From Symsagittifera roscoffensis (Eukaryota; Xenacoelomorpha; Acoela; Convolutidae), in contig NC_087065.1 of assembly GCF_963678635.1 (NCBI RefSeq), positions 66,249,374 through 66,313,373 on the forward strand: a DNA stretch of 64,000 bases. The letters are read 5' to 3'. The notes beneath the pieces were generated by a model. It saw only the letters and a list, made by a program, of their open reading frames with translations. It was not told where the DNA came from and did no database searches. Position numbers and translations under genes: made by a program. Position 1 is the stretch's first letter; each line of letters starts with the position of its first letter. Of the stretch, positions 52,401 through 64,000 are shown piece by piece.

Positions 52401-54035
52401 AAACCAGTAAAAGCTGATAGCACAATTTTAGGAAACAAAACACTTCTCCGATACTTTCGAAAATTTAATAACACAACAATAAATGAAAATACAGATCTTT
52501 TAGAATATCAATTAGATGATTCTAAAGTTCCCTGTCTTCCTTTAAGTATGATACTAATAGCATTCAACATTTCTCATACACAAAATACAAAAGGACACTC
52601 CGGATCAGAAAAGACATATTCCAATTTTAGACAAAATTTTTATTTTCCAATCGCCCCAATTTGGATAAAAGTGTTATGCAATGATTGTATATTATGTCAA
52701 TTGAACATACCTTATCCAAATCAAAAACAAATAGCACAAAAACAAGATTTTAAAAGACAAAATTTATACTTCAATCACAGAATATCATTCGACACAAAAG
52801 GACCAATTTCTCCATCTTCAGAAGGAAATTCCTACATTATGGTCATTGTTGATGCATTTACGCACTATGTAGCACTCAACCCAGTACCACATTGTAACGC
52901 TTATTACGATTACACAACACTCTAGGAACACTGGATAGCTAAATTTGGACTACCCGAAATTTTAGTAACAGACAACGGTACAGAATTTATTAATAATGAA
53001 ATCATCACATTATGTCACCTATACAATATCAAACATAAACCACGTACATCTCATGCACCTTGGACAAATGGAATAGTCGAAGGTATGAACCGTTCATAAC
53101 AAGAATACCTTAGATGTATCATAAATGGAAATGATACACGATACACAGAATGGTCAACAGATGTAAAATTATTTCCATTATCATACAATTCACAAATAAC
53201 GACAACTTTAGGAATGTCACCATATGAAATGGTTTTTAACCAAAAACCAAGAAAACCAATTATGTTCACAGCAAACGCCCACAAAAATGCACAAGGACAC
53301 TGCAAACCAAATAAAGACTCAATATGCCATAATCTACTATTACACACACATGATGAAGGTCATTTTCATCACCCACAAATTCTCAAATTAGCCTCCGGTA
53401 CACACACCGAATAGATTTTAAACAGAGACAAAAAGCATAATGAAATCTACCAAAAAGTAACAAAGAAATTGTTACAAAGACAAAACATCAACAATCAAGT
53501 AAATTCACGTTTTATGCCAGCTACCGATTTAAAAATTAACACCAAAATTCAATGCACAAAAAGGAATCCCTAAAAAGTTACAACCACTTTGACAAGGACC
53601 CTACCAAATAATTGCTAAACCCACTGAAGTAACATATAAACGAAAAAAGGAAACTGTTCAACATCGAAACAATTTACTACCTTATTACCCAAAAGAATAC
53701 GCTTTAGGCTAATTAACCCAATTATATTCTTTCACCGATTTAAAATTTATTCAAAACAATACACAAATAGAACAAGAAACAAACGTAAATGATGATAGTC
53801 AGCATATACAAATTCAAAAGCACAACAAATTCACAAAGACGCAAAAACACTAAACCCAGATAAATCAGAAAAAGAAAGAAAAAATAGGAAAATGATAGAA
53901 AAAATCTTACCACAAGAACAAAAAGAAAAATCTACACATAGAGAATCGTCACGACTTCGAAACCAACCACGGAAGAATTACAAAACATCCATCCCACAAT
54001 CTAAAATATTAAAGAAAGTTGAATTTCAAAAATGA
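49412..54035 (+). pseudogene. pol: Pol, broken (element B)
   Basis: It continues directly from Gag with no stop at the junction. The protease active-site region is present, but the catalytic Asp codon reads Asn (AAC at 49554-49556; LINSGAES). Frameshifts lie near 49510 and 49720, and a TAG near 49683. RT keeps TADMNSAYNQMPLDEQ and YLDD (about 51044), with frame changes near 50630 and 50935. RNase H and the connection are interrupted by TGA near 51447 and 51868. Integrase keeps CNDCILC, SFDTKG, VTDNGTEF and IVEGMNRS but has TAG near 52923 and TAA near 53097, and TAG near 53413 before the GPY/F part. In the RNase H-integrase link the frame is continuous where A has its extra base. Confidence 0.88.
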
Positions 54036-54639
54036 TATTTTCTTCTCTAGAGAATTATTAATTCATATACATCTCAATCAATTTGAACTTTCATATTTTC
54101 AAAATAACATGCTGAAACAAACGCAGTCACTCTAGTTCAAATTGAGCCAAAAAAATTCACTCAAATCAGTCACCTTTCATATCTCTAACACCAACCTATT
54201 AGCCGACAAACATTAATCTCCAGGCATATCTGTAACTAAAACTTTACAACCTCCAGGTCAAAAATAAGCAACCTGCTAAAATTTGACAACTAAAATAAAA
54301 ACCACGATAATATTACAACCCTCCCCTGTCTAATAATCCAAAGATCAACAATATTTTCCCAACTCAGCCCTCAAAAACCTCCAACCAAAAATGGCAAATT
54401 AGCCTAAAGTAAAAAACAACCATGATCATTTGGCCTAAGGTACAAATATTTCAAAAATATCCCAAATTACCCAGCAAATAAAAATAAAGCAAAGAAGACC
54501 TCCCGAGCACCATAAAATAAGCTCCCAACAATTTTTTAAGAAGCTCAACCCACTCGTCAAAAATCAATAAATAATCCGACCACACTTGAATTTCGCCTCA
54601 GCAATTCAAAAAATATTCGACAAACGAATCATTTCTTAA

Positions 54640-54882
54640 TTGCTTTTCTCCTCAACAGTTGCCACTCTTAAAAATTTAATCCTAATTTTTTTCATAAATC
54701 TTTTTCTTGTACTTAAACTTTTGATAATATTTTTTACTGAAACTTTTGAAGCTTTTATAATCATTTTATTAATTTTTTGCAATATATATTTTTAATTTTC
54801 TACACCCAATTTGCAATATATTCCCAACTTTCTCAAATCCTTGACGTCTACAGGTACGATAATTTAAAATCTATTTAAATGA
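54640..54882 (+). pseudogene. TM1 remnant (element B)
   Basis: DNA aligns with TM1 of A, and hydrophobic codons for a FKLLIIF-like run and for IIFCNIF-like residues are recognisable, but small indels break the frame and the A-type ATG is not preserved. Confidence 0.5.
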
Positions 54883-55067
54883 TACGAACAAATTTTAGTA
54901 GAACAGATGTTTTTTTGCTATTCATAATTTTTCTCACATTTTTATCATCCCTGATCATGACAATATCCAAATGTGTAAAAAAGGCAATAGTCACTTTCGC
55001 CTTAGCAACAATCTTTTTAATTCTATTTATCGAAGAATATTATAATAAATATAAATCTTCCAACTAA
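54879..55067 (+). CDS. TM2: 62-residue double-membrane-span protein (element B)
   Basis: Fully open and the same length as in A: MIRTNFSRTDVFLLFIIFLT, an ISKCVKKA hinge, IVTFALATIFLILF and an EEYYNKYKSSN tail. Changes relative to A are conservative (Ile/Val/Leu/Phe swaps), although the rest of this copy is full of stops. For a short frame, chance survival is possible, so this supports but does not prove selection. Confidence 0.68.
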   Translation: MIRTNFSRTDVFLLFIIFLTFLSSLIMTISKCVKKAIVTFALATIFLILFIEEYYNKYKSSN

Positions 55068-56165
55068 AAAGCTTTTACATCGGACACACTTTTAAAATTG
55101 CTAACCAACCACCACCAAAACCGTCTTCACCGACATCACCCCAAGAACACCCAATAGTACCTACCACTACCCAAAACCCCAAACATCCACACGCATTTCA
55201 GTTCAAGATAACCCGTACACTTTTGAAAGACACGCCCGTTTATCTGAACCACTTGAACCAGTTCAGCGAGCCAACATATAACTTGTACCCCACACTACAA
55301 CAAGATTTAAATCGAATCCGACACATTAGTCAAAACCAAAATACAATCGAAGTAAATAGACAGATAATACACCCAAGACGAAATAGAAATTTTCAAACTC
55401 CTAGAATCAATTTTCGCATACCTCAATCTCCAACACCATCAAGCTCAGAAAACTCCAATATTACAGTACCAGATACTCCGACACTAACTTCACAACAAAG
55501 TACACCTAATATTCCCTGAGAAAATCTAGGATCAACACCAACATCAGCACAAATACGTGAAAATTCTTTTAACCCACCTAATCCAAACGAACGACTACCC
55601 TATTGGACAACAGAATCTTACCCACAAGGAGAACCAAACTTAGTAAATGACCCAATAGGCACTTCATCGGATAGAAAATTATCATCCTTACCAGAAACAT
55701 TATCACTTCCCTCGACACCATCAATAAGTCAAAATTAACAATCATTTTTTCCATTAAATATTTCACACGATATTGACACTCGATACAGTGAACAATCTAC
55801 AAATATACCTCTAAGATTAGGTTGGAACACATTTGTAGCACCTCCTCTTTTATTCGGACAACACAACGAAAGCCACCGACTACACAGTTGGGCACTTAAT
55901 AGATTACAATTTAGACAAGATATCCTTGAAGATATCCGAGAACACAACGTTAAGATATTACATCGAAACAGTCTTCAACAAAAGTTCCAAATAACAGTTA
56001 AACTTAATAATATTGTACAACATCCTTATCCATTAAGCCCCCCAAATAAAACAGCTCAAACAATACCACCACCATTTATAACAACTGAAGTAATTTATAA
56101 ATACAAAAAACACAATCGGATATATAACATTTTATAACCCACATTCTGGACTATCATACACATAT
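55068..56165 (+). pseudogene. ORF X, broken (element B)
   Basis: Recognisable segments are NQNTIEVNRQIIHPRRNRNF, RIPQSPTPSSSENSNITVP, a YWTTESYPQGEPNLVNDPI-like stretch and LRLGWNTFVAPPPLFGQHN. They are spread over several frames with a TGA near 55519 and a TAA near 55737. One 98-codon piece (55223-55519) is open. It confirms the ORF X frame of A; no further function can be read. Confidence 0.5.
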
Positions 56166-58766
56166 TTTTATGTGTATGATTATGTGTATATTTTAAAGAT
56201 ACTAACGTTTCAACACATCTTTTTTCTTATATTTTCCGACTGAAACACAAATCCATCTCCTCGCACAGGACCCCAGGATTTATTAGTAACACATTATGAT
56301 TGTGAAGAAAACGAACAAAAAACACTACATAAATATGCAATAAATCAAGTAACACAATGCGAAACAGAACCACAAGTTATAGAAACTACAAGTAAAAGCA
56401 ACATTATATTCAAAAGCCCAAACAACGACACTCACAGGATATAAGTTCACAGCAACATTCTCCGAAAACAAAAGTACACTGTTCACAAGTTTTAAACGGA
56501 AATACAAATAGACTTGATCACGAATCATATTACCAAAGTAATATAGAAAGACTTTTACATCTCAATCCCGATGACTGTAAAAACGAATTACTCAGACTGA
56601 ACCTAACAAAAAACAAACACTCAGACAGAAAAATAGTAAATTTTCATGTCTTCGCCGATTCTGTACATCAAGCAGAACTTGAACGATATCAAGGACATAT
56701 AAAATTAGATGAAAAATACCCATATAGTGGCGCACACGGACGATTAACTTATGATATACACGATAAACATTGGATACCACACATTGGAATAAATAACCCT
56801 TCAAACTGCAAAGCAGATACAAAAAATAAAGTATACCAAGATATAATGTTTTTTGATTGGAAAATACATTTTGAAAAAATACAACTCACACGAGAATTTT
56901 CAGATAACACAATGATCTATCAAGGCATTAGATTACCTTGTAAAATTGATCAAGGTTATTGTGACCCCACAACGAGAACCCAAGCAACAATCGTTTGGTT
57001 TCCCGAAGATACTTGCACTACATTTCAAGTAGCAAAAATACACGCAAGAATGATAAAATTTCATGAAAAATATTTTATAGAGTCAATCCCATACGAACAA
57101 ATGAACCCATCTCACAAACGAAGCAATAATTTCAGAAATTCACACGATATAGAAAATGAGCTAACACGTTTTCAGATCTATCAAGAAACGGAATTTGCAT
57201 GTAAATATACAAACCCACTCTACCTAACACAATTTTCTGAAATACTTGTTGAATACGAAAAAGGTTTCGACATGAACTCTGGTAAAATCAAGTTTGACCC
57301 TTATGCAATAAATCACCCTATAAACGAAGGCACATCCTACACTTCAGTCAACTTCTATAAATCTTATGGTCAACCCGGTGGAAAACTAACGCCAATTGAT
57401 AGTAAAAGTACACGATTACAAGAGTTATCACTTATAAATAACACCTACTTTGGCAACATACTCTATGACATTCATTTAGACATGAAATTAGACTATACAA
57501 TTAGTAGAATATTTCAAGAACTGTCACTCTCCAAATTAGAAACACTTCATCAACTATGCGAATTGGAAAGAACACAAATCTTACAATCACTCGCATTAGC
57601 AGTATTAAAAATACCCTACGCAGGATATTTATTATCAGGAAACAGATCAAATTTTCTTGATTACGAAGGAAACATTTTATGGTTTTATACTTGCACCAAA
57701 AAAGTATCACCATTATACGTTTTTGAAGATAAACGCTGTTACAAAAGAATCCCCATATTCTACAAAAATAAAGTACATTTTGTCGATACACTTTCTAGAC
57801 GAACATACTTTTGGGATACCGCAGTCCCATGTGGATCAAAAAATAGCCATAATGTCGTACAAATAAACCCCGAAGAAGAAAAATACTATCTACTAGCACC
57901 ATATCCTACATTAAGGCAATCACTAAAAATATTTTCACTAGAAAGTATCCCAGCTATCGCTCGCAACCCTAAAATTGATTTACAATCAATCGGAATATTA
58001 TCTAAATCTGATATACAACATCACGTTAGAACACAATACAACGACAATCAATCGACCAAAATTTAAGAAAACTTGCAGAAACCGCAGGATTTGCAGATAT
58101 TTATACACAAGACTACAGCGGATATTTTAAAGACATTAAAGATTACATATATTTAAACGGTGAAAAACACAGACCACAAGATATTTCACGCATAAATTTT
58201 TTTAGTTTTGTAACATTAAAGAACGAAATTCTCGCTTTTCTAGGAATGCCCTATTACATCTTAGAAAAATCGACTATCTTATACGCTATGTTTAATTTTA
58301 TAGGATTTCTTTTCTCACTACTAAAAGGATTCTATAAAACATGTGCTATGCACACACAAGTAAACCGCCAAGCAAGTGTAGCGCGTATATTATTTGCAGG
58401 ATTTTTCGGAATATTCTCTTCATCCATTAATAAAACGTTTTTAGACGCACAAATAAAAGAATATAACACAAAATTAGCCACAAGACCGAATACTTACGAC
58501 GAAGAACATAATAATGTAGATACAGCACCTACAGCACCACAAATACCAAACCTACCACAAAATCATCCCTTATGTTTATTGCCCCGAAATTTTCGAAATT
58601 TAGCAATCATGAACAATCCAAACTTCAGACCAAGTTCAGCGCAAAGCCCTATCAAACAGATAACGACAAATCATTCACAAAATGACAATACATATGACTA
58701 AATTATTGAACAACCCCACACCACCACTTTTCAGTCTCAACATAATCATTTTTTTAGCCCACGATG
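56166..58766 (+). pseudogene. env: Env-like glycoprotein, broken (element B)
   Basis: The signal-peptide region is damaged. THYDCEENEQ is intact where A has a stop, and a frame change follows near 56390. From about 56570 the frame runs open through CKNELLRLNLT, YPYSGAHGRLTYDIHDKHW, FFDWKIHFEKIQLTREFSD and QGIRLPCKIDQGYC. Its longest part from an ATG (56846-58066) is 406 codons, covering the part of the ectodomain that is frameshifted in A, plus LSGNRSNFLDYEG and TYFWDTAVPCGS. A ~40-base deletion near 58035 breaks it before the membrane anchor (58246-58701, including NFIGFLFSLLKGF). Together A and B show one long glycoprotein frame, but neither copy encodes it whole. Confidence 0.72.
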
Positions 58767-60561
58767 AGCCGACAAGTTGGAGCCCTCCATCGCTCAAATT
58801 CCCACCCAGCCAATCTCCGAAACCCAGTCCCAATTATCCCACTTTTCGCTTTCCCACCACCCGATTTCCCAGTTATTAATATACCATCAAGCACGAGTTC
58901 AGACACTAACTCAGATATTTCAGTTTTTCATACTATCTCACAATTTAATAACTCAGACTTAGAAACTTCCGATGAATTTGCAGACTCCGAACCATTTCCC
59001 TCTACCCATACCCAGACCAACCCTTCCAATTTTTCACAACCCCCCTTTCAACCCATTCCAACCAGTCATCCACTACCATCCCTTTCCACTCCCTCTTATG
59101 CGTCCCAAGTCACCCCAACATATACCCCATCCCTTTCTGACAGATCAAATAATAACTCCCCAGATACTATATAAATCTCCTCAGAACTAGATAACTTTAT
59201 TACCTTACAACAACAAATGGCATAACCCCATACTCTTACCATCCATCACCTGTCATCCATAACTACATCATCAGGCCCACAAACACCTACACCGTTATCG
59301 GATTACACCCCATCATTAGCTCAATCATCCACATCCACTGAAACATCCACTAGCACTAACCGAGCTTACCGCACTTTCAAACGCAAATTCCCAAATCACC
59401 CATTCACAACCAAACTCGGAACAGCCAAAGAATATATTGACCACCCACGACATAAAAATACAAAAACCTTCCTCCAAACAAACTTACCGTCATTTCCTCA
59501 ATACACTTTAAATACCTCTACCACTAATAATGACACTAGAACTTTTGTTGATGAGCACGCTTTAATGCCAACACTACATTGGACATCATACTACCACTAT
59601 ACTAACCCTCTTTTTCTACCACTTTATAATACACAAATTGATAACGAAAAAAGCAAAAATTTGCTATATCAACTCACAACCGCTCTAACACCTATGTTGG
59701 ATTTAAAAAGTTAGATTTAAGTTCACATATGTTGGATTTTAAAAGTTACTCAAAACATTCACCGCACCCCGAGCTAACGATTTCACCGTCGAATATTACG
59801 ATCACAACATCATACGCCCTAACCAATATCAATTTTTAGAGGACTAACGCTTTGCTAACCCGCAACTAACCAAAAAATTTTTCATCAAAACATCATACCT
59901 ATTCACACTTAACATTTTTGATAAAAAACATTATCAAATAATCTCCGAAGCCCTAACTGACATGTAAGCATACCAAAATTTTTATGACCAATTTCAATTA
60001 TTTACACTAACCTTCCACTTCCTTTCACCACAGGAACGCGATTTGCACTGTTCCCACGATATTATGTTACGCATACAAAATCACTTCGATCTACACACAC
60101 CATCTAGACAGCCCCACCATCGTTTTCAGCTTATTAACTCAAAATATACGTCACCATTTTTTCTTAATTTTACATATTGCATCAAAAATACTAACCTCCA
60201 CGGCATCCTCCGTAACTACGATCCCGTTAACCAGATGTATATATTTTGCCCCATCACGAAGTCCTTCCAGGACGAAGAATCAAGACCCTTCATCATCCCG
60301 CATGAATTCCTATAACCTATTGAAATTCCCATATTAGAGTTTATTCATAACACTAAATTTAATCATAAAATTTACAATCTAATACAAAACACACCTCATG
60401 AATTCGCAGTAGGCACCGAAGAACTAAATATCATCAAAGCACTTGATTTGCTTTTGCCATTGCTACAAACTAAAAACGTCATACGCATACTAGCCAAACT
60501 ACTAACAACATCCAATTTAATTCAAGAACTTTTCCCACATGACTTTTTCCCCGATGACTAA
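58764..60561 (+). pseudogene. ORF Y, broken (element B)
   Basis: The start (MSRQVGALHRSNSHPANLRN) and its ATGA overlap with the Env end are kept, and the Ser/Pro-rich front is open to a TAA at about 59172. Beyond that the folded half is recognisable (RTFKRKFPNHPFTT, TFVDEHALMPTLHWTSYYHY, LHCSHDIMLR, DLHTPSRQPHHRFQLINSKY) but is cut by stops (about 59713, 59845, 59967, 60313), a short local duplication near 59690-59750 and indels. A and B agree that this is a long protein of ~590 residues. Confidence 0.7.
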
Positions 60562-61420
60562 GGTAATTATAATTCAAATACCTTAAATAATAAATTTAAA
60601 TTGTTCTAACCATTTTTTATAATGTTTGAATTCTTTTGTAGTCTTCTCATCACCATCATCTACAAAACGGAAAAAGAAAAATAAAAATACAAACTTGTTA
60701 AATTAAAAATACAATTCATATAAAACTCCTTTGCTAAAACTATTTTGATGTACTAAAACTTTTTGTACTAAATAATGTAGTAAAATTTATACCAAATGTA
60801 GTAAAATAATTTATAAATTATTTCCCCCAGAAGCAGTCAAATTAAATACAATGAAAATTTTCAATTTCAAATTTCCCCGAATGTAGTAAAATTCAAATTC
60901 AAGCAATAAATTCATAAATTGAGAAATCAGTACCAACCTTTTCATTCATTCGCACAAGAATTCTATACATACTCGCACAGTTCGCCCACGAAGAATTGTT
61001 TAGAATAATGATTTTATGTTTCAAGTTTTCATTAACAACAAATCCAACTAACGATAACGAGTTTCCAACTTTTCTTTAACCCAGTTGGAATGGAGTTATA
61101 CACTACACCAAACTAACCAATGCAAATGACTAAACTCTACAAATCATAAAATAACAACATGAATAAGAAAAGAAAACCAATGGTACCCAAACCGGATTAA
61201 CCCAGTTTAAAACTGGATAATTTATTCTTTTAAAGACTATTATAAAGTCAACGAAAGAAATAATAAAACACAAAAATGTCGAAAGACAAACCCAAACCAA
61301 AAACAATTTGATTTTTGAAAAAAAAGGACACAGCGAAACGTAACATAAGAAAGACCAGAAAAAAACAACATATAATGTTAACACAAAACAGGACCCCTCA
61401 AAGAAACAGCACGAAATTAT
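60562..61420 (+). other. 3' untranslated region of element B
   Basis: AT-rich, aligned with A 22669-23557. Only short ORFs; several near-repeats of AATGTAGTAAAAT lie around 60770-60890. Confidence 0.45.
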
Positions 61421-61520
61421 ACTCCCACTCCTGGCCTAACCCACCAGAGAAGGACGTCCTGAGCATGCTTATAGCCGGCCTATCCCACCGCGCTACACCC
61501 ACGCTTTGTGACCACACTTC
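61421..61520 (+). promoter_or_regulatory. Conserved GC-rich block in the 3' untranslated region, element B
   Basis: Counterpart of 22570-22668 in A, with GGCCTAACCCACC at 61434 and a one-base variant 43 bases on. The block is better conserved than its flanks. Confidence 0.4.
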
Positions 61521-61683
61521 AATTTTTAATAGGTACTCAAGGGTGAGTAACTCTTCAAAATAACTGAACTAAAATAAATCAAGATCATAACTAAAACCAA
61601 TTAACTAAAATTTATAAAATGTAAATCATAATATGCAGTATATAGATCACACACAACAACAAAGACGAACATCCAAAGACTAG

Positions 61684-61815
61684 ATGATCCCATCACAATC
61701 TGAACAAAAGAATGGCCACAAAACACAACCGACATGCCGTCCACAACCACGACTCAAAGGATTTAGAGTACGACTTGACTTCGCAGCAAAGGATTTCCTT
61801 GAACCAGACCAATGA
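61684..61815 (+). CDS. Short conserved ORF in the 3' region, element B (43 codons)
   Basis: MIPSQSEQKNGHKTQ to LKGFRVRLDFAAKDFLEPDQ, then TGA. Same frame and near-same length as 22250-22375 of A, with two extra codons. Support is limited by its size. Confidence 0.28.
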   Translation: MIPSQSEQKNGHKTQPTCRPQPRLKGFRVRLDFAAKDFLEPDQ

Positions 61816-62161
61816 CCACATCGATGTTCAAGTATACGTACAGATCCGAATAACAAGGCATCCCTTCCAAACATGACTTTTACGCCATTCCCAGACGAGG
61901 CTGATCACAAGACAGTTCTCCACAGATACAGAAAAACCTGACATAGCAAAGCCTTTTGGAATCTGATTGATTTCATTGTGGATCACAGTCGTTGTCGAAC
62001 GACAAGAATAACAAGTTTATGTCCATGATTCCACCGTTCTGGGACATCTCTCTTCAAGGAGAAAACGGACAAGATAAATGATGTTCGCCAAATATCGACG
62101 TTCATCATCCATCCTTCAATTGCAGAAGAAAGAGATAAAAACTCAAAAACTCTGTAAACCC

Positions 62162-62169
62162 CGGATGGG
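62162..62169 (+). promoter_or_regulatory. Candidate polypurine tract, element B
   Basis: CGGATGGG directly before the TGG of the 3' LTR, identical to A. A longer purine run (AGAAGAAAGAGATAAAAA) lies 21 bases upstream and is an alternative. Confidence 0.5.
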
Positions 62170-62582
62170 TGGATCCTAATCTAAACTACATTTTATTGTT
62201 TCATAAATAAGATATTTTACCACTGTAAAATATTTAATATTAACAAATCATAATCCATCTAACTAACAACCCACTTATTTGTAAGTGCTGAAATTACTTG
62301 TAATTTCAGCACCAGAGAGATTTGAATTTAACTTAGAAATTAGTTGCCTCTCCTTCGAGAACTACAGCAGCCGCAATAAAACCAGTATACTCTAGATCTA
62401 TTGAGCCTAGCAGAGACTAGTTAAACAACCTGAGACTAGTAGTTATAAGAGTAAGATTAGGATCGTTATTAGACTAAGAAGTTGCACGAATCTATCCGGA
62501 CGAAAATAAGATAGCGTGACGAGCAGACGGTGTACCCTATCCGAAATTACTCTATGAGTTATACACCATCATATATAACTCA
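62170..62582 (+). repeat. 3' LTR of element B
   Basis: 413 bp, same length as the 5' LTR. AATAAA at 62375-62380; followed by the ACAG target duplication. Confidence 0.95.
62285..62312 (+). other. LTR hairpin, element B 3' LTR
   Basis: Same 13-bp inverted repeat as in the other four LTRs. Confidence 0.8.
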
Positions 62583-62639
62583 ACAGGTTTGTATATAGAT
62601 TAAAATTTATAGCTCAATTAGGTTTTGCTATTCCGTTTT

Positions 62640-62862
62640 TTAAGATCGGAAAAATGCTAGTAATATTGTTCCTATTTATGACCATACAGTTTCCTTATGG
62701 GAAAATGCTTTTCATACACTTTTAATTCATGGCCATAGGTTTCATTTCGGGAAAATGTTAGTCGTACAGTTCCTTAGTACGGAAAAAATGCTATTCATAG
62801 AGTTCTGTATGGAAAACTGTATGGGAGCTGTATGACTAGTATTTCTGTCAAACAGAAAAGAC
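62640..62862. repeat. Degenerate repeat, same family as 41380-41910
   Basis: AAAATGCTAGT, CCATACAGTTTCCTTATGGG, TGCTATTCATAGAGTTC and CTGTATGACTAG motifs match those found before element B. Cut by the second gap. Confidence 0.55.
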
Positions 62863-63062
62863 NNNNNNNNNNNNNNNNNNNNNNNNNNNNNNNNNNNNNN
62901 NNNNNNNNNNNNNNNNNNNNNNNNNNNNNNNNNNNNNNNNNNNNNNNNNNNNNNNNNNNNNNNNNNNNNNNNNNNNNNNNNNNNNNNNNNNNNNNNNNNN
63001 NNNNNNNNNNNNNNNNNNNNNNNNNNNNNNNNNNNNNNNNNNNNNNNNNNNNNNNNNNNNNN
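62863..63062. other. Assembly gap (200 N)
   Basis: Exactly 200 Ns; placeholder length. ORFs that run through it are artefacts. The orientation of element D relative to B therefore depends on scaffolding. Confidence 0.99.
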
Positions 63063-64000
63063 AAAAGCTCTGATACGTTCTGATGAAAATTTATGTAATG
63101 GTGGCATAAGTGAAGAGTATGGGGTGAGAAGTATTTATCTTCATACGGGTTTTGCTGTACAACAATGTGGGTTTTTTCAGATCCACATGGGATGGTTGTA
63201 TCCCAAAAATATGATCGTCTAGAAAATATGTCCAAAAAAAGGTATTTTTTGTTTTTGTAGCATATAGGGATTCTTTTATAACAAATTTTTTCTTCAAAAA
63301 CATATATTGATGACACTTTTTAGTACATGTTTAAAAACATAGTGTGTTTCCTTCATAATCAAAGAAATTTAATATATTGCCTGATAACAAATATCCTGCA
63401 TAGGGTAATTTTAGTACTGCAAGTACAAGTGATTGTAAAATTTTTGTTCGTTCCAGTTCACATAAGTGATGAAGTGTTTCTAATTCTGATAGTGACAGTT
63501 CTTGAGAAAGTCTTCTTATTGTGTGGTCAAATTGCATGTCTAAATGATTTTTTTAATGAATTGCGCCAAAATAAGAACTGTTTATGAGTGATAGTTCTTG
63601 TAATTGTGAGCTGCTTTTATCTTGTGGGCGAAGTTTTCCACCAATTTTTTCTATGTTTTTCAAAAATGTTACTGCCACGTTTGAATTTTTCTTCATTAGA
63701 ACTATGGTACGTTGGAACTGGTTTAATTATTACTTTTCCTGTTTTCATGTCGAAACTTTTTCGTATTCGACAAAAAGTTTTGAAAATTGTGTTTTGTAAA
63801 GTGGGGTTTTTTATTTGCAGGCGAGTTCTGTTTCGTGATAGACTTGAAAACGTAACAAATTGTTTTCTATTCCATCGATATTGTTCTAACAATTTCTGTT
63901 CTGTCGGATTTTATCAGGGTTTACTTTATCATAAGAGATTGGTTCAATGAAATATTTTTGATGAAATTTCATCATTATTGCTTGACTTCTTGCAACTTGA
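63063..64000 (-). pseudogene. env: Element D: Env fragment of a diverged relative
   Basis: The minus strand reads, in several frames, KFHQKYFIEPISYDKVNP, QVYHETELACK, LSLSELETLHHLCELERTKI, VLKLPYAGYLLSGN, YVFEEKICYKRIPICYKNK and RSYFWDTTIPCGSEKTH. These align with the middle of Env in A and B. Differences from A are much larger than those between A and B, and there are at least three frame breaks and a stop, so this is an old, separate member of the family. Its remaining parts would lie beyond the gap (3' side) and beyond the window end (5' side). Confidence 0.8.

Larger units (their letters stand above)
43975..62582 (+). mobile_element. Element B: 18.6-kb relative of A, opposite orientation, pseudogenised
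   Basis: Two 413-bp LTRs (43975-44387, 62170-62582), TGGA...CTCA or TTCA, flanked by a 4-base target duplication ACAG (43971-43974 and 62583-62586). Gene order is the same as in A, and coding regions align through most of the length. It carries numerous independent stops and frameshifts, and a ~100-codon deletion in Gag. It lies head to head with A across a 3.7-kb spacer. The intact target duplication shows that this is an ordinary integration and not an inverted copy of A. Confidence 0.93.

Noticed and set aside
43975-62582. Element B as a simple inverted duplication of A
   Set aside because: B has its own LTR pair, a matching ACAG target duplication, and substitutions and deletions throughout relative to A.

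Overview
The window is AT-rich eukaryotic DNA, almost certainly from an invertebrate animal. It has no bacterial-style operons. It is dominated by long tandem and dispersed repeats and by LTR retroelements that carry an envelope-like gene, a combination typical of animal Ty3/Gypsy (errantivirus-like) elements. I cannot name the species. Two 200-base N runs (20837-21036, 62863-63062) mark assembly gaps of unknown true size.

Layout. (1) 1-14400: two full copies and one partial copy of a ~5.4-kb tandem unit. The copies are nearly identical, and each contains an older ~1.3-kb internal duplication carrying decayed coiled-coil exon pieces on the minus strand. (2) 14401-15600: a 274-bp tandem repeat and then a 380-bp tandem duplication with a conserved 45-codon ORF. 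(3) 15600-19860: mostly unrecognised sequence with a few weak ORFs, one a highly charged coiled coil. (4) 19862-20836: the 5' end (LTR, primer site, leader ORF) of a diverged element, called C here, cut by a gap. (5) 21518-40286: element A, minus strand, 18.8 kb between 403/406-bp LTRs, the better preserved copy. (6) 40287-43974: spacer with a degenerate 29-bp GC-rich minisatellite and a second degenerate repeat. (7) 43975-62582: element B, plus strand, 18.6 kb between two 413-bp LTRs with a 4-bp ACAG target duplication, heavily pseudogenised. (8) 63063-64000: element D, an Env fragment of a third, diverged relative on the minus strand.

A and B are the main interest. They belong to one family and lie head to head as a giant inverted repeat. 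In sense order each carries: LTR, primer-binding site, leader ORF0, a leader with four ~110-bp repeats, ORF1 (small basic protein overlapping gag), a very long Gag with one zinc knuckle, and Pol (protease, RT with YLDD, RNase H, integrase with D-D-35-E and a GPY/F tail). After Pol come two tiny membrane proteins (TM1, TM2), ORF X (Ser/Thr/Pro-rich), an Env-like glycoprotein, ORF Y (587 codons, unknown), a 1.6-kb 3' region with a short conserved ORF, a purine-rich tract and the 3' LTR. Neighbouring ORFs often overlap by a few bases: ATGA for TM1/TM2 and Env/ORF Y, 13 bases for ORF X/Env, 26 bases for ORF1/Gag. This looks like a compact, virus-like layout using reinitiation, readthrough or splicing.

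Neither copy looks able to make all its proteins. A has lost the protease active-site loop and has stops and frameshifts in Pol, ORF X and the front of Env, but its Gag, RT/RNase H, integrase core, TM1, TM2, the C-terminal half of Env and ORF Y remain open. B is broken throughout. Because the breaks differ, comparing the copies shows which frames were under protein-level selection. That comparison is the basis for calling ORF0, ORF1, TM1/TM2, X and Y real genes. All functional statements are by eye; no database search was possible.
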